DNA of 50,241 nucleotides from Cytophagales bacterium (GCA_030448185.1 JAUJNL010000032.1:1-50241), one strand, 5' to 3'. Shown: positions 36,633 through 46,409, numbered from the stretch's first letter. A program made the numbers and translations. The notes: generated by a model not told the origin, from the sequence alone.

Positions 36633-38897
36633 TTATACGGGCAACCCATTACTGAAAATGCGCTTCTGGACGGGTACCTGTTTGGGCAATCTCACCTCAA
36701 ATTGGGTTAACTGTTCGGCGTTGGGTACCAGCCGGATCGACCCGCCTAAGCGTTCTACGCCCAGCCGGGTCATATATAAGCCCAAGCCGGCCGTTTTATG
36801 AATTCTGGCGGCCCGGCTAAACAAATCGAAAATGCTGGGGGCATCTTCCGCATCAATCCCGATACCATTGTCGGTGATATTTAGAATCAGGCTATCGGGT
36901 TCACTACTGATCCGTACTGCTACCAATGGGGGGGTATCACCCTTCTTTTTCTGGAATTTGAGGGCATTTTCCAGCAGGTTGAGCAGAATGAACCGGATGA
37001 GCCGCGGATCAGTGTAGTACTCAGTTGCATCCCTGATTGAAACCTCAACCGGAATGAACTGTCCCGCATTTCTACCCGCCAGGTGCTCCTCTAAAATTTT
37101 ATCGATTAAAATCTTAAAATCTATCCGCTCATGAGATAGCTCCTGATTTTTGATCTCGTGGATGGCCGAAAGACGGGATAAAATTGCGTTTAATTGAACG
37201 GACTCCGCGTAAAGCTTCTCAATATAATTCCGGGATGATTCATCGGTGATATCCATCAGGGCAACGTAGGTGAGTCCTTGCAGTCTCGCCAAGGGGCCTT
37301 TGATATCGTGGGCGGTCCGGTAAATGAACCGGTCGAGTTCAGCTACGGCTTTTTGTAACTCTGCATTAGTCAGTTCGAGTTCACTGGTCCGGGCTTTCAC
37401 CCGGGCCTCCAAGTCCTGATTGAGTTGTAGCAGGACGTCGTTCTGAGACTGAATGAGTTCCTGAGCGGCCGCCAATTCTTCGTAATTCTGCGCAAGCTGC
37501 TCATTCTGGGTTTGAATTTCTTCATTCTGGGCTACAATTTCGGTAGTCCTTTCAATTACTTTCTGCTCCAGTTCCCGGTTCTTTTTCTCCGCCAGCAATT
37601 TCAACTCCACTTCCTGCTGTAGGTGCAGGCGTTCATTTTCCAACTGCTTACGGGCTAATTCTTTACGCACCAGGTTAATGCTGTCAGCAAGGCCCAGCGA
37701 AAAAAGGGCCAGTTCCAATACGACTCCTAATTGAATACCATACTGCGGAAGCTGACTGCCCGAAACGCCATGAATCCGCTCAAGAGCATAAGCCAATCCT
37801 CCGGCAATCAGAATAGAATTAGCTGTCAGGTAATACCATGCCGGAGAATACCCTTTACGAATGGCATGCAGTGCCATTACAAATACCATCAGCAGGATCA
37901 GAATTGCCAATAAAACTGCTACCAATCTTCCAGCCGCCCAATACCCCGTCAGCATCAACAAGACCGTGCCAGCCAAGGCGACAAGTATATATCCGGAAAG
38001 CTTACGAAGCCTGGGCGAAAAGTTGGAAGCCTGCAGGAATGAAAGGCTGAACACCAGAAAGAAAAACAGCAGAATGGGGGTAGCCAGGAACCGGAGGTAA
38101 AGGTCAGGCCGCGGATGATTGGCCAGCAGCCATTCGGCCAGGTATCCGTTGTTTGACGCAAAAAACAGAATCAGCGACAAAAGATACAGCACATAGAACA
38201 AATAGCTGCGGTTGCGGAGCACAACCATCAGAAAAAAGTTGTACAGCAGCATGATCAGGCAGGCACCGTAAAATAAGGCCTGGGAAATCCGGTTGTGTAC
38301 AAACCTTTCTTCAAAAGCAGTCCGTGGGTATAGTTGAATAGATTGCAAAGCGATTGTTCTGAATTGCCGGGTAATAGCAGTACTGCTTTCCAGCCGCAGG
38401 TAGTACGTACGGGTCTGCCCGTGTGGAAGGTGCAGCCGGACGAATGACATTTGTCCGATGGATACACTGCGCTGCGACAGAGGCAGTAAATCACCCGTTA
38501 GCTGGCTCCGGATACGGCCATCCGGAGTTATTTCATATAACTGAATGATGTCGGTAAAGGTAATATTGGCGTAGAAAACAGAGTCTGCCAGTCCGCCATT
38601 ACGCAAAGTAATTTTTAGCCAATGAACGTTACTTTTCCGGTCAGGAACAGTGGAAAGCGGCCTGAATGTTTGGTTATGCTTTTCCGGCCATAAAGCAGAC
38701 AGGGTCAGCTTACCTGATGAATCGGCCAGATAGACAGCGTGCGGAGAAAGGTCAAAAACAGAATTTTCAGTGATTACTAGGTAACCAGGAAACTGCTGCG
38801 CCCAAACCCGTAGCGTAAACAGTTGAAAAAGAGTCAGGATTAACGGAATAAAAAGGGCAAAGCGGAAGCGGCTAGCAGATTCCCATCCTGGTTTCAT
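36633..38897 (-). CDS. 7TM-DISM sensor histidine kinase
   Basis: A 754-residue membrane sensor kinase from the ATG at 38897, which gives a signal peptide (MKPGWESASRFRFALFIPLI). A periplasmic 7TMR-DISMED2 sensing domain (about 30-190; LSALWPEKHNQTFRPL, HWLKITLRNGG) is followed by seven membrane helices (about 205-400), a long coiled coil (about 410-510; EIVAQNEEIQTQNEQLAQN), a HisKA-like dimerisation domain with RTAHDIKGPLARLQG (phosphorylated His), and an HATPase domain (NLLENALKFQ, DNGIGIDAEDAPSIF, GLGLYMTRLGVERLGG). DISM domains often sense carbohydrates or related ligands. No response regulator is adjacent, so it is an orphan kinase. Confidence 0.93.
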   Translation of the reverse strand: MKPGWESASRFRFALFIPLILTLFQLFTLRVWAQQFPGYLVITENSVFDLSPHAVYLADSSGKLTLSALWPEKHNQTFRPLSTVPDRKSNVHWLKITLRNGGLADSVFYANITFTDIIQLYEITPDGRIRSQLTGDLLPLSQRSVSIGQMSFVRLHLPHGQTRTYYLRLESSTAITRQFRTIALQSIQLYPRTAFEERFVHNRISQALFYGACLIMLLYNFFLMVVLRNRSYLFYVLYLLSLILFFASNNGYLAEWLLANHPRPDLYLRFLATPILLFFFLVFSLSFLQASNFSPRLRKLSGYILVALAGTVLLMLTGYWAAGRLVAVLLAILILLMVFVMALHAIRKGYSPAWYYLTANSILIAGGLAYALERIHGVSGSQLPQYGIQLGVVLELALFSLGLADSINLVRKELARKQLENERLHLQQEVELKLLAEKKNRELEQKVIERTTEIVAQNEEIQTQNEQLAQNYEELAAAQELIQSQNDVLLQLNQDLEARVKARTSELELTNAELQKAVAELDRFIYRTAHDIKGPLARLQGLTYVALMDITDESSRNYIEKLYAESVQLNAILSRLSAIHEIKNQELSHERIDFKILIDKILEEHLAGRNAGQFIPVEVSIRDATEYYTDPRLIRFILLNLLENALKFQKKKGDTPPLVAVRISSEPDSLILNITDNGIGIDAEDAPSIFDLFSRAARIHKTAGLGLYMTRLGVERLGGSIRLVPNAEQLTQFEVRLPKQVPVQKRIFSNGLPV

Positions 38898-38999
38898 AAT
38901 TGTACAATATCGCGAAAGCGCCAAGGCCGTGGGATAAATTCCTCAACCGATACTTACAAGTGTGCTAAAATAAGCAGATTTATGATCATTCATTCCGGA

Positions 39000-39542
39000 T
39001 TATAGGCCAGCTGCATGCTCCTGGTCAACTTTCCGCTTCATCAGCAGGTCTTCATCTACCTGGTCGCCCCAGCGAAAAGGATACGTACCGCCCACTTCAA
39101 AACCATGACGCTTATAAAAAGCGATAGCCTTCCGGTTTAACTCCCATACGGCCAGCCAGATCATTTCAAATCCTGCACGTTTGGCAAGTGAAAGACATTG
39201 TTCCATCAACTGACTACCCAATCCTTTTCCGGTGTAGTCGCTCAGGAGATAAAACCGCCCAATCTGGATGGCACGGATACCAGGAAGTACTGGTGGAGAA
39301 TGGTTCCAGACTAATTTTGCATAGCCAGCTGGTACGTCGCTGGAAAAGGCCAGTATAAAAAAGGCATTTTCATCCGCTAGTTCCCGTCCGATTTGCGCTT
39401 CGGAAAAAGCCTGAGCCGCGTACACTTGCAGATCGTCCGGGTTCCAAAGCTGCACGTAAGCCTCACGAAACGAACGGGCTCCAATTTGGGAAAGCAGCCG
39501 GGTATCAGCTAGTTCAGCCTGACGGAAGGAAAGTGACGACAT
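39000..39542 (-). CDS. GNAT family N-acetyltransferase
   Basis: A 180-residue acetyltransferase starting MSSLSFRQAELADTRLLSQI at 39542; an upstream start gives a Cys-rich extension that looks non-coding. The GNAT core is visible: AIQIGRFYLLSDYTGKGLGS (beta4 and the acetyl-CoA pyrophosphate loop Q/RxxGxG/A), LMEQCLSLAKRAGFEMIWLA and NRKAIAFYKRHGFEVGGTYP. The substrate is unknown. It lies between two histidine kinases on the same strand. Confidence 0.88.
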   Translation of the reverse strand: MSSLSFRQAELADTRLLSQIGARSFREAYVQLWNPDDLQVYAAQAFSEAQIGRELADENAFFILAFSSDVPAGYAKLVWNHSPPVLPGIRAIQIGRFYLLSDYTGKGLGSQLMEQCLSLAKRAGFEMIWLAVWELNRKAIAFYKRHGFEVGGTYPFRWGDQVDEDLLMKRKVDQEHAAGL

Positions 39543-39685
39543 ATTGATAGAAAACCAGCAAATCAGATTGTTAACTAGCGGTTTGATTTGCTGGCAACAG
39601 GATTGAGTAAATCTGCCAGGCAATTTACTACTTCTGGTTGACCTGACTTCCGTTTTTTTAATTCCTGCGAATCCGGCATCCTCTT

Positions 39686-41548
39686 TTAAAGGCTTTGCAA
39701 ATCCAGAAAGAATGAAGTCCCCTTGTCAAAATGAGATTCCACCCGGATGGTACCCTTAAGCTTGGCAATACTCTCTTTCACAATATAAAGGCCTAATCCG
39801 GAGCCGGAACTATGAGCCGAAGCACGGTAGAACATATCAAAAACGCGGCTCTGATGTTCTTCCGGAATCCCCTGACCATTATCTCGTACCTCAATTAAAA
39901 CGCTTCCGGGTACGTAGCGGACATAGATATGCACGAATGGATCGGTTCTGAAAGAATGGCTATACCGGATGGCATTGGAAATAAGGTTATTAAATACCAC
40001 ATTCAGCCGCCGGTAATCGGAGCAGAACTCCCCTTCTCCTTCAACAACCACCTTTTTATCAATATTTTTGGAAGAATCCATAAAGTGCAGACTCTCAAAT
40101 ATCCCTTCGCAAAGTTCCCGGAAATCAATGGGCTCCGGGACAACATCCAGCCGTGAGTTTTTGGAAAAATTGACAATGTCCCGGATAAAACCGTCCATCT
40201 TCTGGATACAGCGGTCCATCAGATTCAGGTAATTCTGCGTTGAGTTGATATCTAACTGATTTAAACTAATCTCAGTTTTCAATATATTAATGATCCCGAG
40301 CATGGAGGTCAGCGGAGCCCGCAGGTCATGAGCCGAGCTGTATACAAAACGGTCAAGCTCACTATTCAGCTTTTTCAACTCGTCATTTTGCGCAAGCAGT
40401 TTGCATTCAGTCATTACATTCTGGGTAATGTCCTTGACAAAGATAGAAAGACCTACTACTTCCGCTTCGCGGCGAATGGGGAAAAGCTTGATTTCACAGA
40501 CATGTTCACTACTACCAAGGGAAACGTTATGCTGGTAAATACCCACGTAACCATCCATCACTTCTTTAAAGCGGACCTGCCATAGGTCGTTGTTAGGCAA
40601 ACGGCGCATAAACCCGTCAATATTCCACTGCCGCTGCAACTCGATTCCCCAGATATGGAGAATCAGGTCGGCCATTAGACTATTGTAATCAATCAATTCA
40701 TAATTTTTGCTAACCAGGGCAATGGCGATGTCGTTGTTTTCCAGTACCGACCGCAGGTTAAGCTCCTTATCCACAATCTTCTGGGTACGTTTTTCAACCT
40801 TTCGCTCCAGTTTCCGGTTCAGTTTCTTAAGTTTATCGACCATCTCGTACACATCATGCTGTAAAAGGGCAATGGATGTATACAGCATGTAAAAAGGATC
40901 ATCCTCCGGAATATTCTTACTATCCGGCTTGAATGAATCATCCCAGGTAATTCTCCCAATGGTTTTAAACAATTCGTCAATCCGTTCCTGCTGATGGTTT
41001 TTTAATTGTACATTCTCTTCCTGTAACTGTGCTGCATACTGCAACAACTCTTCGCGGCTGAGCCGGTTCAGGTCCAGGTTTTGCGCAAAAGGCAGCCGGT
41101 TCACGGTTCCGGCAGCCGTACTTTTATACTGGGAAAATTTGAGGCAACGTCCAAATGCATCTTCCAAGGTATCGCAGAGGGTAGTGTTTACTGCATTGGT
41201 GGGTCTTAGCATCCGGTAAAGCCGGTACATGACTTTAGTCCATTGAGAAAAGATCAGGTAGCCGTGATCCCAGTAAGGGGCAATTTCATCATTACGCCGC
41301 TCCACTACTTTACGGGCCTCCACAGTCATTACTTTCACGTCAGAGAAGTCATTGACAATAAGCAGCTTTGCTTGCTTTGAATACTCAATAACTTTGAGAA
41401 TAATATCAAATCCGATTTCTACCTTTTCCGCTTCTACTACGCCCGATTCCTTAACGAAAACAATAGTACGGTTAACCAGGAAGGCCCGGAACTGATAACT
41501 CCCATCAGCATTGTCATTACTCCAGTCCGGAAAGTGTTCAATGGCCAA
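39686..41548 (-). CDS. Cytosolic sensor histidine kinase with a STAS-like N-terminal domain and PAS
   Basis: A 620-residue kinase without membrane segments. Residues 1-145 resemble the small protein encoded just upstream (RTIVFVKESGVVEAEKVEIG, IVNDFSDVKVMTVEAR), an alpha/beta, STAS-like fold. A coiled coil with DDPFYMLYTSIALLQHDVYE, then a PAS domain (about 265-380; DIAIALVSKNYELIDYNSLM) and a HisKA domain with SSAHDLRAPLTSMLGIINIL (phosphorylated His) follow. The HATPase has NLISNAIRYS, DNGQGIPEEHQSRVFDMFY and GSGLGLYIVKESIAKLKG. All kinase motifs are intact. No response regulator lies nearby. Confidence 0.92.
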   Translation of the reverse strand: MAIEHFPDWSNDNADGSYQFRAFLVNRTIVFVKESGVVEAEKVEIGFDIILKVIEYSKQAKLLIVNDFSDVKVMTVEARKVVERRNDEIAPYWDHGYLIFSQWTKVMYRLYRMLRPTNAVNTTLCDTLEDAFGRCLKFSQYKSTAAGTVNRLPFAQNLDLNRLSREELLQYAAQLQEENVQLKNHQQERIDELFKTIGRITWDDSFKPDSKNIPEDDPFYMLYTSIALLQHDVYEMVDKLKKLNRKLERKVEKRTQKIVDKELNLRSVLENNDIAIALVSKNYELIDYNSLMADLILHIWGIELQRQWNIDGFMRRLPNNDLWQVRFKEVMDGYVGIYQHNVSLGSSEHVCEIKLFPIRREAEVVGLSIFVKDITQNVMTECKLLAQNDELKKLNSELDRFVYSSAHDLRAPLTSMLGIINILKTEISLNQLDINSTQNYLNLMDRCIQKMDGFIRDIVNFSKNSRLDVVPEPIDFRELCEGIFESLHFMDSSKNIDKKVVVEGEGEFCSDYRRLNVVFNNLISNAIRYSHSFRTDPFVHIYVRYVPGSVLIEVRDNGQGIPEEHQSRVFDMFYRASAHSSGSGLGLYIVKESIAKLKGTIRVESHFDKGTSFFLDLQSL

Positions 41549-41642
41549 CTGCTGGCCGTTTAAATGAATATGGTCCCCGTGGCGCCACGCTTCACTATAC
41601 CCGAATCCTTCTGCTTCTTTTGCGGCTCATCTGGTAGTTTTT

Positions 41643-42149
41643 TTATTCCAATCTGTATATCGGGGTCGGGGTAAAGGCTATCGCTGGCTGAGGCGCAGGG
41701 TTTTGTTTCTGCTGCCGTAACTGAAGTAAAGCTTCTTCCTGAGTATTGAAAAAAGCAACAGTAGCCTTCTTACTAAACACAAGGATCAGGTTGGCCAGGG
41801 TACGGGTCAGAAAGTCAGAACCAATCAGGGCCCCGGAATACATAATTTCCTGTTCAAATAGACGTGAAAGCTGGGTAACCAAATATTGCCTCGACTTCCA
41901 ATCTATTCCGGTAAGTTTTTTGGCATCCGCTATATAATAGACCGGCTGAAACGGACCCGCTTCTCTAAGGTTTGCTATTATTTTTTCGAAAAGTATAAAT
42001 CCCATCCGGGCGGATTCATATTCCATGTATCCTTCAGACTCGGATATAAGAATCTGATTGTCAATTAATTTGTAACGAATAGCATATTCTCCGTCAGGGC
42101 TTTGGTAAGTAAGCTCATCTTCCTGCAGCGGTATAGTAATGTCAATCAC
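41643..42149 (-). CDS. Small STAS-like protein related to the N-terminus of the next kinase
   Basis: A 168-residue soluble protein, MIDITIPLQEDELTYQSPDG. Its layout (a short strand, ISESEGYMEYESARMGFILF, a strand YYIADAKKLTGIDWKSRQYL, a helix, GALIGSDFLTRTLANLILVF, then KKATVAFFNTQEEAL) parallels residues 1-140 of the histidine kinase encoded 94 bp downstream on the same strand. The two were probably derived by duplication, and the small protein may modulate the kinase, as STAS-like partners do. This is inference. The C-terminus (QQKQNPAPQPAIAFTPTP) is a disordered tail. No named family was recognised. Confidence 0.8.
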   Translation of the reverse strand: MIDITIPLQEDELTYQSPDGEYAIRYKLIDNQILISESEGYMEYESARMGFILFEKIIANLREAGPFQPVYYIADAKKLTGIDWKSRQYLVTQLSRLFEQEIMYSGALIGSDFLTRTLANLILVFSKKATVAFFNTQEEALLQLRQQKQNPAPQPAIAFTPTPIYRLE

Positions 42150-42348
42150 AGAAGTAAAAAGTTTCCAGCTAAAAAATATAATAACAAAATAAAGTATCCG
42201 GTGTCAACTAGTAGGTTTAATAACAGTTAAATTAATACATCCCCGTATTTAGTTGATAATTTCAACGATCTGCTTCTACAGCTATATTTTACCTTTTTCA
42301 GGTATCGTACGCACTTCCTTTGGGAAGGTATAGTATTCAGGAAATGAG

Positions 42349-43677
42349 TTATTTCCGGTTCATAAGGTCAATGACCGCAGCGGACATTGTTTTTACACCT
42401 GCCCGGATGGCAGGCTCTGGCAGGGGGGCAAATAAGGGAGAATGCAGCGAAGGCAAATTGGTACCTGCTTGCTGGCTTTGGGTTAATTTTTGAGGATCGG
42501 CAGTGCCTAGCCAGTACATGCAAATCGGAACCTGCGGCTCGGTGCGGCCGTAACGGGAGAAATCTTCTCCTACGGTAGAAGGCGGAGTCGCCAGTACATT
42601 TTCGGCCCCTAATACCCGCCCAAACGTACCGGAAAGGCGTTTGGTGAGGGCAACATCATTAATGGTTGAGGGCGTATAAGGCTCCCGCACCTGGATAACT
42701 GGCATGCGGTCCTGCGGAATTCCGGCCGCTTCGGCCGTATGCTGGCAAATTCGCTTAATGGCCTCAATCGTATGATTCCGCACTTCGTCGGAGTACGAAC
42801 GCAGGGTAAGCTGCATTTTTACCTCATCCGGGATAATGTTAAACTGGGTGCCGCCGTGTATAGAGCCTACAGTCACGACGCAGGGATCAAAAGGAGAAGT
42901 CTGGCGGCTCACAATGGTTTGCAGGGCCAGTACAATCTGGGAGGCCAGCACCACGGGGTCTTTCGTCGTGTGGGGTTGGGCGCCATGTCCGCCTACTCCG
43001 CGTACCGTTATATCTACCCCATCTACATTAGCCATGATCGGGCCTTCGGTATATCCTACTTTACCGGCGGGTAAGGTAGCGTGGCAATGCAGGGCAAGGG
43101 CATAGTCGGGCCGGGGAAATCTGGTGTATAAACCTTCTTTGAGCATGGCAATAGAGCCCCCACTCCGTTCCTCAGCTGGCTGCCCAATCATGATCAGGGT
43201 GCCTTTCCAACCGTCTTTCAATTGGCTCAGGGTACTGGCAACTCCGGTAAATACGGTCATATGCAAGTCGTGGCCACAGGCATGCATCACGGGCACCTCT
43301 TTTCCCTGCTCATCCTTCATAACTACCTTGCTGGCATAGGGCAACCCAGTTTGTTCCGCCACCGGTAAAGCATCCAGGTCCGTGCGGACCAGTACCGTTG
43401 GGCCTTTCCCATTCTTCAAAACGCCTACAATCCCATTTCCGCCCATGTTTTCGGTTACCTCAAAACCTAGTTTCCGCAGTTGTCCCGCCATTTTAGCGGC
43501 AGTATTTTTCTCCATGAAGGAGATTTCGGGGCTGGCATGAAGCTCCTTGTAAAAGCTGATTAATTCCGGTAACGAATGCTCAACCAGGGAGGCAGCTTTC
43601 TTGTCAAGTGAATTAGACTGCGCAAGGATCAGGGAAGGAAGCAGGATAAAAAGTAGCGTAAGGAGGCGGATCGGCAT
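42349..43677 (-). CDS. Exported M20-family amidohydrolase (second copy)
   Basis: A 442-residue paralogue-type enzyme. The chosen ATG (43677) starts the signal peptide MPIRLLTLLFILLPSLILAQ; eight residues upstream there is another Met. Metal-site motifs are PVMHACGHDLHMTVFTG, GQPAEERSGGS and TVGEDFSRYG; the dimerisation domain has GVGGHGAQPHTTKDPVVLA. Compared with the copy at 35273-36601 it lacks the long insert after the Glu-rich motif. Both are periplasmic or secreted amide hydrolases of the hippurate/indole-acetyl-amino-acid type. The substrate is unknown. Confidence 0.92.
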   Translation of the reverse strand: MPIRLLTLLFILLPSLILAQSNSLDKKAASLVEHSLPELISFYKELHASPEISFMEKNTAAKMAGQLRKLGFEVTENMGGNGIVGVLKNGKGPTVLVRTDLDALPVAEQTGLPYASKVVMKDEQGKEVPVMHACGHDLHMTVFTGVASTLSQLKDGWKGTLIMIGQPAEERSGGSIAMLKEGLYTRFPRPDYALALHCHATLPAGKVGYTEGPIMANVDGVDITVRGVGGHGAQPHTTKDPVVLASQIVLALQTIVSRQTSPFDPCVVTVGSIHGGTQFNIIPDEVKMQLTLRSYSDEVRNHTIEAIKRICQHTAEAAGIPQDRMPVIQVREPYTPSTINDVALTKRLSGTFGRVLGAENVLATPPSTVGEDFSRYGRTEPQVPICMYWLGTADPQKLTQSQQAGTNLPSLHSPLFAPLPEPAIRAGVKTMSAAVIDLMNRK

Positions 43678-43885
43678 AGTTAAGTTCCGGAATTTCTCCA
43701 ATAATACTAAAAAAGCCTTATCTGATCTTGATCTAACCGGAGCCAGATGCCGGACAAGTTCAAAGGCAGTTTACTATTTCCCGCTGGTTTACGCAGATGA
43801 GGCCACAGCTTTACACTGTTGCAGGCGGCTTTCTGTTCAGCTATACAGTTAGATCTGGGCCACTCGAAGGGACTTAGACTAATGG

Positions 43886-44062
43886 TCAGCGCATTCCTTC
43901 CAATAGCTGGTCACGGGAAGGTTTGTCAGTAGATACCTCATACCGGATGCCTTCCAGATCCAAATAATCCATAAAGTCTTTGTACTGGTCTTTCTCGACT
44001 TCGAACCGGCAGTAGTTATCGTAGGGGTCATTGAAAATTTCTATCTCATTATTGGCAGACAT
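43886..44062 (-). CDS. 58-residue acidic protein
   Basis: A short gene reading MSANNEIEIFNDPYDNYCRF and ending SRDQLLEGMR. It is acidic, aromatic-rich and has no signal peptide. The middle VEKDQYKDFMDYLDLEGIRY and the phrase YEVSTDKPS suggest a compact alpha/beta unit. Normal codon use over the whole frame supports a real gene; the function is unknown. It lies between the second amidohydrolase and the 5'-nucleotidase on the same strand. Confidence 0.65.
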   Translation of the reverse strand: MSANNEIEIFNDPYDNYCRFEVEKDQYKDFMDYLDLEGIRYEVSTDKPSRDQLLEGMR

Positions 44063-44158
44063 TTTCTGTAAATGCTGATATTCTCATTTCTTACTTCAGG
44101 CTTTCTGATTGTGAAGTACCACATAAAATTATTACGGATGTGCTGATTAAATAATAGG

Positions 44159-44301
44159 TTAATGTGCCAATTAGATGATGTGCTTATGTGCTGATGAATT
44201 ATTAAAGGATTAATCTCGAATGGTTGGCAACAATTTATTCTACTATTTTCGAAATCAAATCTTCATCGGCACATAAGCACATCATCTAATTGGCACATTA
44301 A
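44159..44301. repeat. 40-bp inverted repeat with a 63-base loop
   Basis: The arms 44159-44198 and 44262-44301 match at 39 of 40 positions and start TTAATGTGCCAATTAGATGA. Similar GTGCTGAT words flank the left arm (44139-44150). The right arm ends eight bases before the stop of the 5'-nucleotidase gene. It could act as a terminator-like hairpin on the minus strand, but it lacks a T tract. Confidence 0.75.
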
Positions 44302-44309
44302 TTATTGAC

Positions 44310-45851
44310 CTATTTTTTGTTTATATACGAAATTACGGCCGAACGGATATCATGCCGGGGATCAGATTTATGCTGGGCGTCGGGTTCGTAGACTTTACCG
44401 ATACCAGGACTGTCCAGCTTGAGAAACTCCAGATTTTTTTCACCCCCGGTTATAAGGAAGCCGGGCATTGCCACCCGGTACATTTGCTGGCGGTTCAGTG
44501 GTTTCTCCCCGATCAGCCATTGTTTGCGGGCAGAGTCATACGTGGCACGGTCCAATTGCAAAAATCCTCCTTCTCCCGCATTTTGGTCCCGGCCAATGGT
44601 CAGTACTTTTTCCAGCAGCTCACCCTTCATTTCTACCTCTACGATCTTGCCGCCGTATGGCAGGGTCCGGATGATATCGTACTGGGTAACCGGACCGGAC
44701 AACTGGTCATCTATCCGGATAGCGCCACTGTTCAGAATGCTCAACTCCGCATCCGGAGCCGCGGCAGAAACCGCTTTTATGATCAGTTCCGTCAAATTTG
44801 TTGAACCATGCCGAATGGAACTTTCTCTCCCATCCAGGGGAGTAGTAGCGGTCATCAGTATTGTATTGGGATCAAAGCCCAACTCCTGAAAACTACGCGC
44901 CGCAATGTCAGTCCATTTTTGCACCATGGCTTGCGTTTGAGGCTGAAAAGCGAAGGTTGAATCAATGTTGACCGGTTGGGAGGCAACAGTTAGCTTTTTG
45001 GTGTTTTTGTCAAACTGAAGGCGGTGCACGTAGGCCGTCTTGGCATTGGCGTCGGCCTTGGCAATGTACGAATCACCAACCTGGAGGTACCTATGATCAT
45101 GCTCATGGCCGCCCATAATCAGCTTGATTCCCGGTACCCGGCGTAACAGTTCTTTATCTTCGTCGATGGCTAAGTGGGTTAAGCCCACGACTACATCAGA
45201 ACCAGCTTGCAGGGCAGCATAAGTAGAAGCAGCAGCCTGGTAAAAATCACCGTAATGCACGTATGGCGCCTGATTGGACGGAAGGGTTACCCCGATCACG
45301 CCCAGTTTCAACCTGGTACCATCTTCATCTACGAAATTATATATCCAGGTGGGCGTCACGGATGATAGATCAGGGCCACTGGTAAAAGGAATTACGCCAG
45401 TAGGCGTTTTGTGGCCGACATTGGCCGACACCCAACCAAACTTTGACTCCTGCATCCTCTTGAGCAGATCCGTTTCCGACAGGTCAAACTCATGATTGCC
45501 AAAGGTGGCCAGGTCCAATCCCAAGGCGTTTAACACCTCTACCATTTGCCGACCCGCAATGCGGCTCCCTTCGTGCTTCAGCGTGCCAATCACCGACGGA
45601 TTAAGGAAGTCGCCGGCCAATACCGTAATCGTATTGAAGTTCTGGGCTTTCAACTGGTCCCGTAACGTAGCAACCCGGGCTAGTCCGCCTACCTTACCGC
45701 CTTCGAGCGGTGTGATTTCGTAGACGTCGTTCAGTTGCAGAAATACAACTTCAATCTTCCCGTCGTCCGTTGTTTTAATAACAGGTGGCTTGGAGGTACG
45801 GCAGGATAGGGTAAAACCCGTAAGGAGCAGAAGGGTAAAAAAACGCTTCAT
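44310..45851 (-). CDS. 5'-nucleotidase/metallophosphatase family lipoprotein (UshA-like)
   Basis: A 513-residue lipoprotein: signal peptide MKRFFTLLLLTGFTLSC with the lipobox Cys at residue 17; the ATG at 45851 fits better than one nine bases upstream. The N-terminal metallophosphatase has LQLNDVYEITPLEGGKVGGL, AGDFLNPSVIG, FGNHEFDLSE and GGHEHDH. The first motif has NDVYE in place of NDxHG, so one metal ligand differs, as in some Bacteroidota members. The C-terminal 5'-nucleotidase domain has ELSILNSGAIRIDDQLSG and RTLPYGGKIVEVEM, which bind the nucleoside. It probably releases phosphate from nucleotides outside the inner membrane. Confidence 0.9.
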   Translation of the reverse strand: MKRFFTLLLLTGFTLSCRTSKPPVIKTTDDGKIEVVFLQLNDVYEITPLEGGKVGGLARVATLRDQLKAQNFNTITVLAGDFLNPSVIGTLKHEGSRIAGRQMVEVLNALGLDLATFGNHEFDLSETDLLKRMQESKFGWVSANVGHKTPTGVIPFTSGPDLSSVTPTWIYNFVDEDGTRLKLGVIGVTLPSNQAPYVHYGDFYQAAASTYAALQAGSDVVVGLTHLAIDEDKELLRRVPGIKLIMGGHEHDHRYLQVGDSYIAKADANAKTAYVHRLQFDKNTKKLTVASQPVNIDSTFAFQPQTQAMVQKWTDIAARSFQELGFDPNTILMTATTPLDGRESSIRHGSTNLTELIIKAVSAAAPDAELSILNSGAIRIDDQLSGPVTQYDIIRTLPYGGKIVEVEMKGELLEKVLTIGRDQNAGEGGFLQLDRATYDSARKQWLIGEKPLNRQQMYRVAMPGFLITGGEKNLEFLKLDSPGIGKVYEPDAQHKSDPRHDIRSAVISYINKK

Positions 45852-45974
45852 AGGCGGCAAAATAGATAAACCGGGTGATGAAAGTAAGGAATAAACTTTT
45901 TAGGAGCAGAGCCGCCTTTTATCCTGTCTCAAGCCTGTTATTGCTGGGCACTACAGGCTTATGACAATTTTATT

Positions 45975-46409
45975 TTAGGGTATAATAATATTCTTCCAAC
46001 CTCCGTGGCTTTCCGGAATAGCAGTCTCGTTCAGATAAGCTTCCTTTATTTCTAAAATTGTTCCACAACACTCTGTTTTGTACAGCATTAAGTCGAATCG
46101 TAAAGTATGAGAAACTACTCCTTCTATTTCAAAGGTATAAGGGCTTGGATTACTGTCTACATAAACCTCAATCCAGGTTTCATTTTCCTGACGAACAGTT
46201 CTTAAACGCAACGCATTGGTTCGGTTCCCCGAGTGATATATGTTAAGCTGACTGATTGTAACTGCTTTATGATCCAGTAAATTTTCGCCTTTCTCATTCG
46301 ATAATTTGAAGATAAAGGGCTGGCTAAAGATGCAATCTGTATCGGAGCATTTATTGCACCCCGACAGGCTTATTAGCAGCAGGAAAATAAACAAATATCT
46401 TCTTCTCAT
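45975..46409 (-). CDS. Small lipoprotein of unknown function
   Basis: A 144-residue lipoprotein: MRRRYLFIFLLLISLSGC with the lipobox Cys at residue 18. The mature region is Cys-rich (NKCSDTDC, KTECCG) and beta-rich, probably disulphide-bonded. No family recognised. It precedes the 5'-nucleotidase gene on the same strand by about 120 bp and follows the YciI gene. Confidence 0.75.
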   Translation of the reverse strand: MRRRYLFIFLLLISLSGCNKCSDTDCIFSQPFIFKLSNEKGENLLDHKAVTISQLNIYHSGNRTNALRLRTVRQENETWIEVYVDSNPSPYTFEIEGVVSHTLRFDLMLYKTECCGTILEIKEAYLNETAIPESHGGWKNIIIP

